Part shown: in pieces, positions 5,588 through 7,311 of the stretch
Position numbering within the stretch: the stretch's first letter is position 1
Layout: each line of letters opens with the position of its first letter
Source: Lentzea aerocolonigenes
Lineage (GTDB): Bacteria > Actinomycetota > Actinomycetes > Mycobacteriales > Pseudonocardiaceae
Direction: 5' to 3'
Length of the DNA stretch: 7,311 nt
Assembly (NCBI RefSeq): GCF_000955955.1
Contig: NZ_JYJG01000082.1
Span: forward strand, 1-7,311
Notes under the pieces: model-generated
Told to the model about the DNA's origin: nothing
The model's input: only the letters and a program-made list of their open reading frames with translations
The model's database searches: none
Translations under genes and position numbers: made by a program

Positions 5588-7162
5588 TTACTCGGCCTTT
5601 CGCCTGCGCTTGATGCTCACGACGTCGGCTACGTCCGGTTCCTCTCCCGGTGCGAGCACAACGGCACGTTTGCCGCGGCTGGCGTTCACGAGTCCGGCGG
5701 CCTTCAGCTCGGCGATAGCGCGGTTGGTCGTGCCCGCTGACACGCCGTAGCGCGCTTTCAGTTCGACAACCGTCGGCAGGAGGTCTCCGGGCTTGAGAGC
5801 GCCGCAGGTGATCGCTCCGCGCAAGTCGGCTGCGATCTTCTGATACGGGTTGTCTGTTGCCGGTTCGAGAGTGGAGACCGGAGCACCGGACAGGTCAATT
5901 TTGATCGGCGGAGTTGGCATCCGTCCGGCGATGGTTCCTGCCGCGCGCTGGTCTGCCTCCGAGACCCACGCTGAATAGACGCGCAAGGTGGTTGCGCCTC
6001 CGCCACCGTGGCCGAGCCGTCCCGCGACCGTGCGCACGTCCACACCGGACGCGATCAGTTCCGTTGCGGAGTAGTGGCGGAGCGAGTGAATGTGCATGTC
6101 CCAGCCGAGCCGTGCGCACATCCGGCGGTATCGCTGCGTCACGGTGTCCGGCTTGATCCAGTCCGTGTGATCGAACCTGGGGGAGAAGAGACGGCCGTCC
6201 TTCGCGACCTTCACGCCCAACTCGGCTGCCTTCGTTCCTCGGTACTGGAGGTACGCGCGGAGAAGCCCCACGGTTTCCGGGTCCAGCGCGATTCGGCGTT
6301 GCTGGTGGGTCTTGGTGTCTTTCTCCCACGTCTCTGCGCCGTCCTGGCTGATACTCGTCTTGACCGGCAGGACGGCGTTCTCCAGGTCGAGCAGATCGAG
6401 GCGCAATGCGCACACCTCGCCACGCCGGGCACCTGTGGTCATCGCCAACCACACAAACATCCCCCAGGAGAGGTCTTTGAAGGCCTCGTTGACGATGGCG
6501 GCTGCTTGCTCCGGCGTAGGTGGGTGAGGATCTGCCGCCACGGGCCTGGGCGTCTCTGCCTGTGCCAGCGGATTAGTTCCAGTCCAACGCCATTTGACGG
6601 CGCGCTTTAGTGCACCGCTCAGGCACCAGTGCACTTGTCGGATGGACGACTTCGCGAGTGGGCGGCAGACGTGCGCCTTGCACTGCTGCTCCACGCAATC
6701 GTGGGCGTCGGTCGTCTTGTGCTTCTCGATGAACGGCCTGCCGTCGCAGTGAGCGCGGCAGCGGCGCAGCACGCTGTAGAACGAATCGAGCGTCTCTCCG
6801 TTGAGCCTGCCTACCTGAAGCTTCCCGAGGATCGGCCGGATGTGGTTGCGGATGTACCCCTCGTAGCTCTTGCGCGTCTTCTTGTCGACGTCGAGCAGTT
6901 CGAGGTAGCGATCCATGAGCCGGTTGACCGTAGCGTTGGTGGTCGAGTTCCGCTGCTCATCGATTTCGTTGATGATCCGCGTGCGAGCCTTCTCGGCTTT
7001 CTTCGCGGCGTCTGGACCGGCCGGAATGGTCTCGTAGATGTAGTGCCGACGACCGCTGATCGGGTCGATGCCGGCGTAGACCTTGACGCGCAGCGAACCG
7101 CTCGGGAGGGGCTCGATCTCCCCTCGCTGGCGGCCCTTGGCGGGGCGCTTCGGGGTGCTCAT
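5588..7162 (-). CDS. int: Tyrosine integrase with C-terminal GntR-type winged-helix domain
   Basis: A 524-residue site-specific recombinase that would insert and excise the element at the adjacent tRNA site. Residues 1-75 are an N-terminal arm-binding region and about 76-200 the core-binding domain. The core-binding domain has a Cys/His-rich insertion (Cys135, Cys139, Cys156, Cys161 and Cys166, with His138, His154 and His164) that may bind zinc. Residues 210-405 form the catalytic domain with a complete set: Arg246 (in GARRGE), Lys284, His359-x-x-Arg362, His385 and nucleophile Tyr396 (TTLRVY). From about 438 to 502 follows a GntR-type winged helix (NPYQKIAADLRGAITCGALK, then LLPTVVELKARYGVSAGTTN and RAIAELKAAGLV). 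Usual integrases of this kind end soon after the tyrosine at about 400-450 residues, so the tail is an added domain. ATG at 7160-7162 is the first possible start; an in-frame TAG lies just upstream. The stop codon is 5 bases from that of the convergent gene. Confidence 0.93.
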   Translation of the reverse strand: MSTPKRPAKGRQRGEIEPLPSGSLRVKVYAGIDPISGRRHYIYETIPAGPDAAKKAEKARTRIINEIDEQRNSTTNATVNRLMDRYLELLDVDKKTRKSYEGYIRNHIRPILGKLQVGRLNGETLDSFYSVLRRCRAHCDGRPFIEKHKTTDAHDCVEQQCKAHVCRPLAKSSIRQVHWCLSGALKRAVKWRWTGTNPLAQAETPRPVAADPHPPTPEQAAAIVNEAFKDLSWGMFVWLAMTTGARRGEVCALRLDLLDLENAVLPVKTSISQDGAETWEKDTKTHQQRRIALDPETVGLLRAYLQYRGTKAAELGVKVAKDGRLFSPRFDHTDWIKPDTVTQRYRRMCARLGWDMHIHSLRHYSATELIASGVDVRTVAGRLGHGGGGATTLRVYSAWVSEADQRAAGTIAGRMPTPPIKIDLSGAPVSTLEPATDNPYQKIAADLRGAITCGALKPGDLLPTVVELKARYGVSAGTTNRAIAELKAAGLVNASRGKRAVVLAPGEEPDVADVVSIKRRRKAE

Positions 7163-7196
7163 GTTGCGAAACTACGCCGAACTCGCACCATGTCTA
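7162..7196 (-). promoter_or_regulatory. Probable leaderless promoter of the integrase gene
   Basis: Reading the minus strand, TAGACA (7196-7191) differs from the -35 consensus TTGACA at one base. A 16-base spacer follows, then TAGTTT (7174-7169), which fits the actinomycete -10 pattern TAnnnT. Six bases after the -10 comes the A of the integrase ATG, where transcription should begin. No Shine-Dalgarno sequence precedes the ATG, in agreement with a leaderless mRNA. The promoter is a natural target for the integrase's own GntR-type domain, but this is inference. Confidence 0.5.
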
Positions 7197-7243
7197 GCCC
7201 CACGAACGGGCGATGAGATCGACTTCAGTCTCGACTAAAGACC

Positions 7244-7279
7244 AAGGGCTCCGACCTGTTTTCACTGGTCAGAGCCCTT
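7244..7279 (-). terminator. Strong hairpin between integrase and tRNA end
   Basis: AAGGGCTC (7244-7251) pairs with GAGCCCTT (7272-7279), then one C-A mismatch, then GACC (7253-7256) with GGTC (7267-7270), around a 10-base loop. On the minus strand the stem is followed by TTGGTCTTT, so it best fits a terminator for the tRNA gene read leftwards, insulating the integrase promoter. The plus strand also has a short T-run (TTAGTTTC). Because it lies on the element side of the tRNA end, it may have been carried in by the element. Confidence 0.6.
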
Positions 7280-7311
7280 AGTTTCACCCGGCGAAAGGTG
7301 GTGCCCCAGGC
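7280..7311. other. Probable attachment-site junction (attL/attR) at the tRNA end
   Basis: Elements of this type integrate within the tRNA 3' end and leave the integrase gene beside the junction. The tRNA-like terminus at 7299-7311 lies 137 bases from the integrase start, a usual distance. The identity block itself would continue to the right, into the tRNA, and should recur at the far left end of the element, outside this window. On the element side, TCGACT occurs at 7219-7224 and 7231-7236, 12 bases apart, as possible arm-type sites. Confidence 0.45.
7299..7311 (-). tRNA. 3' end of a tRNA gene (cut by the window edge)
   Basis: On the minus strand the last 13 bases read GCCTGGGGCACCA: a 7-base acceptor strand CTGGGGC, a discriminator A and an encoded CCA. 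That is the form of a bacterial tRNA 3' terminus whose 5' end would start GCCCCAG. The integrase next to it and the hairpin behind it support the call. The anticodon, D-arm and T-arm lie outside the window, so identity is unknown (an arginine tRNA is one possibility by end sequence) and chance resemblance is not excluded. Confidence 0.5.

Larger units (their letters stand above)
1..7311. mobile_element. Right-hand part of an actinomycete integrative and conjugative element (AICE type)
   Basis: The window combines an FtsK/SpoIIIE-type transfer translocase, several XRE regulators, small accessory genes and a tyrosine integrase whose 5' end faces a probable tRNA 3' end at the right edge. AICEs typically have this content and insert at tRNA 3' ends. 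The left boundary is outside the window, since the translocase gene is already open at base 1. A replication initiator and a stand-alone excisionase, common in AICEs, are not seen here. A degenerate or non-replicating element cannot be excluded. Confidence 0.75.

Noticed and set aside
6008..7216. Long plus-strand open frames (6008-6610 and 6629-7216) opposite the integrase.
   Set aside because: They are mirror frames of a high-GC gene with a complete catalytic motif set; their translations show no domain features.

Overview
The window looks like the right-hand part of an actinomycete integrative and conjugative element (AICE type) sitting next to a tRNA gene. The DNA is GC-rich with actinobacterial codon use. 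The gene types point to a mycelial actinomycete such as a streptomycete or pseudonocardial genus: a TraB-like FtsK/SpoIIIE translocase, XRE/DUF5753 regulators, an XRE-TPR regulator, and a tyrosine integrase with a C-terminal GntR-type domain. The genus cannot be fixed from the sequence.

Layout: bases 1-813 (+) are the C-terminal half of the DNA translocase, cut by the left edge. Bases 814-1053 are non-coding and unusually structured. They hold nine copies of a GTGACG-core motif in both orientations, three hairpins and a pair of GCCAG-NN-CTGGC dyads 30 bp apart. Bases 1054-3220 (-) are a tight three-gene unit: a small unassigned protein followed by two XRE regulators. A divergent control region follows, and then an XRE-TPR regulator at 3369-4523 (+). 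After a 190-base gap with two palindromes come a small three-helix membrane protein (4715-5017) and an unassigned 176-residue protein with a TTA codon at position 5 (5052-5582). The integrase (5588-7162, -) converges on that pair with only 5 bases between stop codons. It appears to be transcribed as a leaderless mRNA. The last 150 bases hold a strong hairpin and, at the very edge, what looks like the 3' end of a tRNA gene on the minus strand, the expected integration site.

Working model (inference): the integrase recombines the element at the tRNA 3' end, and its fused GntR-type domain may control its own promoter or act at the attachment site. The translocase would pump double-stranded DNA between hyphae after recognising the repeat cluster just downstream of its gene, as TraB recognises clt in Streptomyces plasmids. 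The four DNA-binding regulators would decide between quiescence and transfer. The membrane protein and its partner are either spread (Spd-like) functions or cargo. No replication initiator or separate excisionase is visible; both could lie left of the window.

The points most worth following are the repeat and hairpin region at 814-1053 as a new clt-like locus, the integrase-GntR fusion with a leaderless promoter, and the unassigned pair at 4715-5582.
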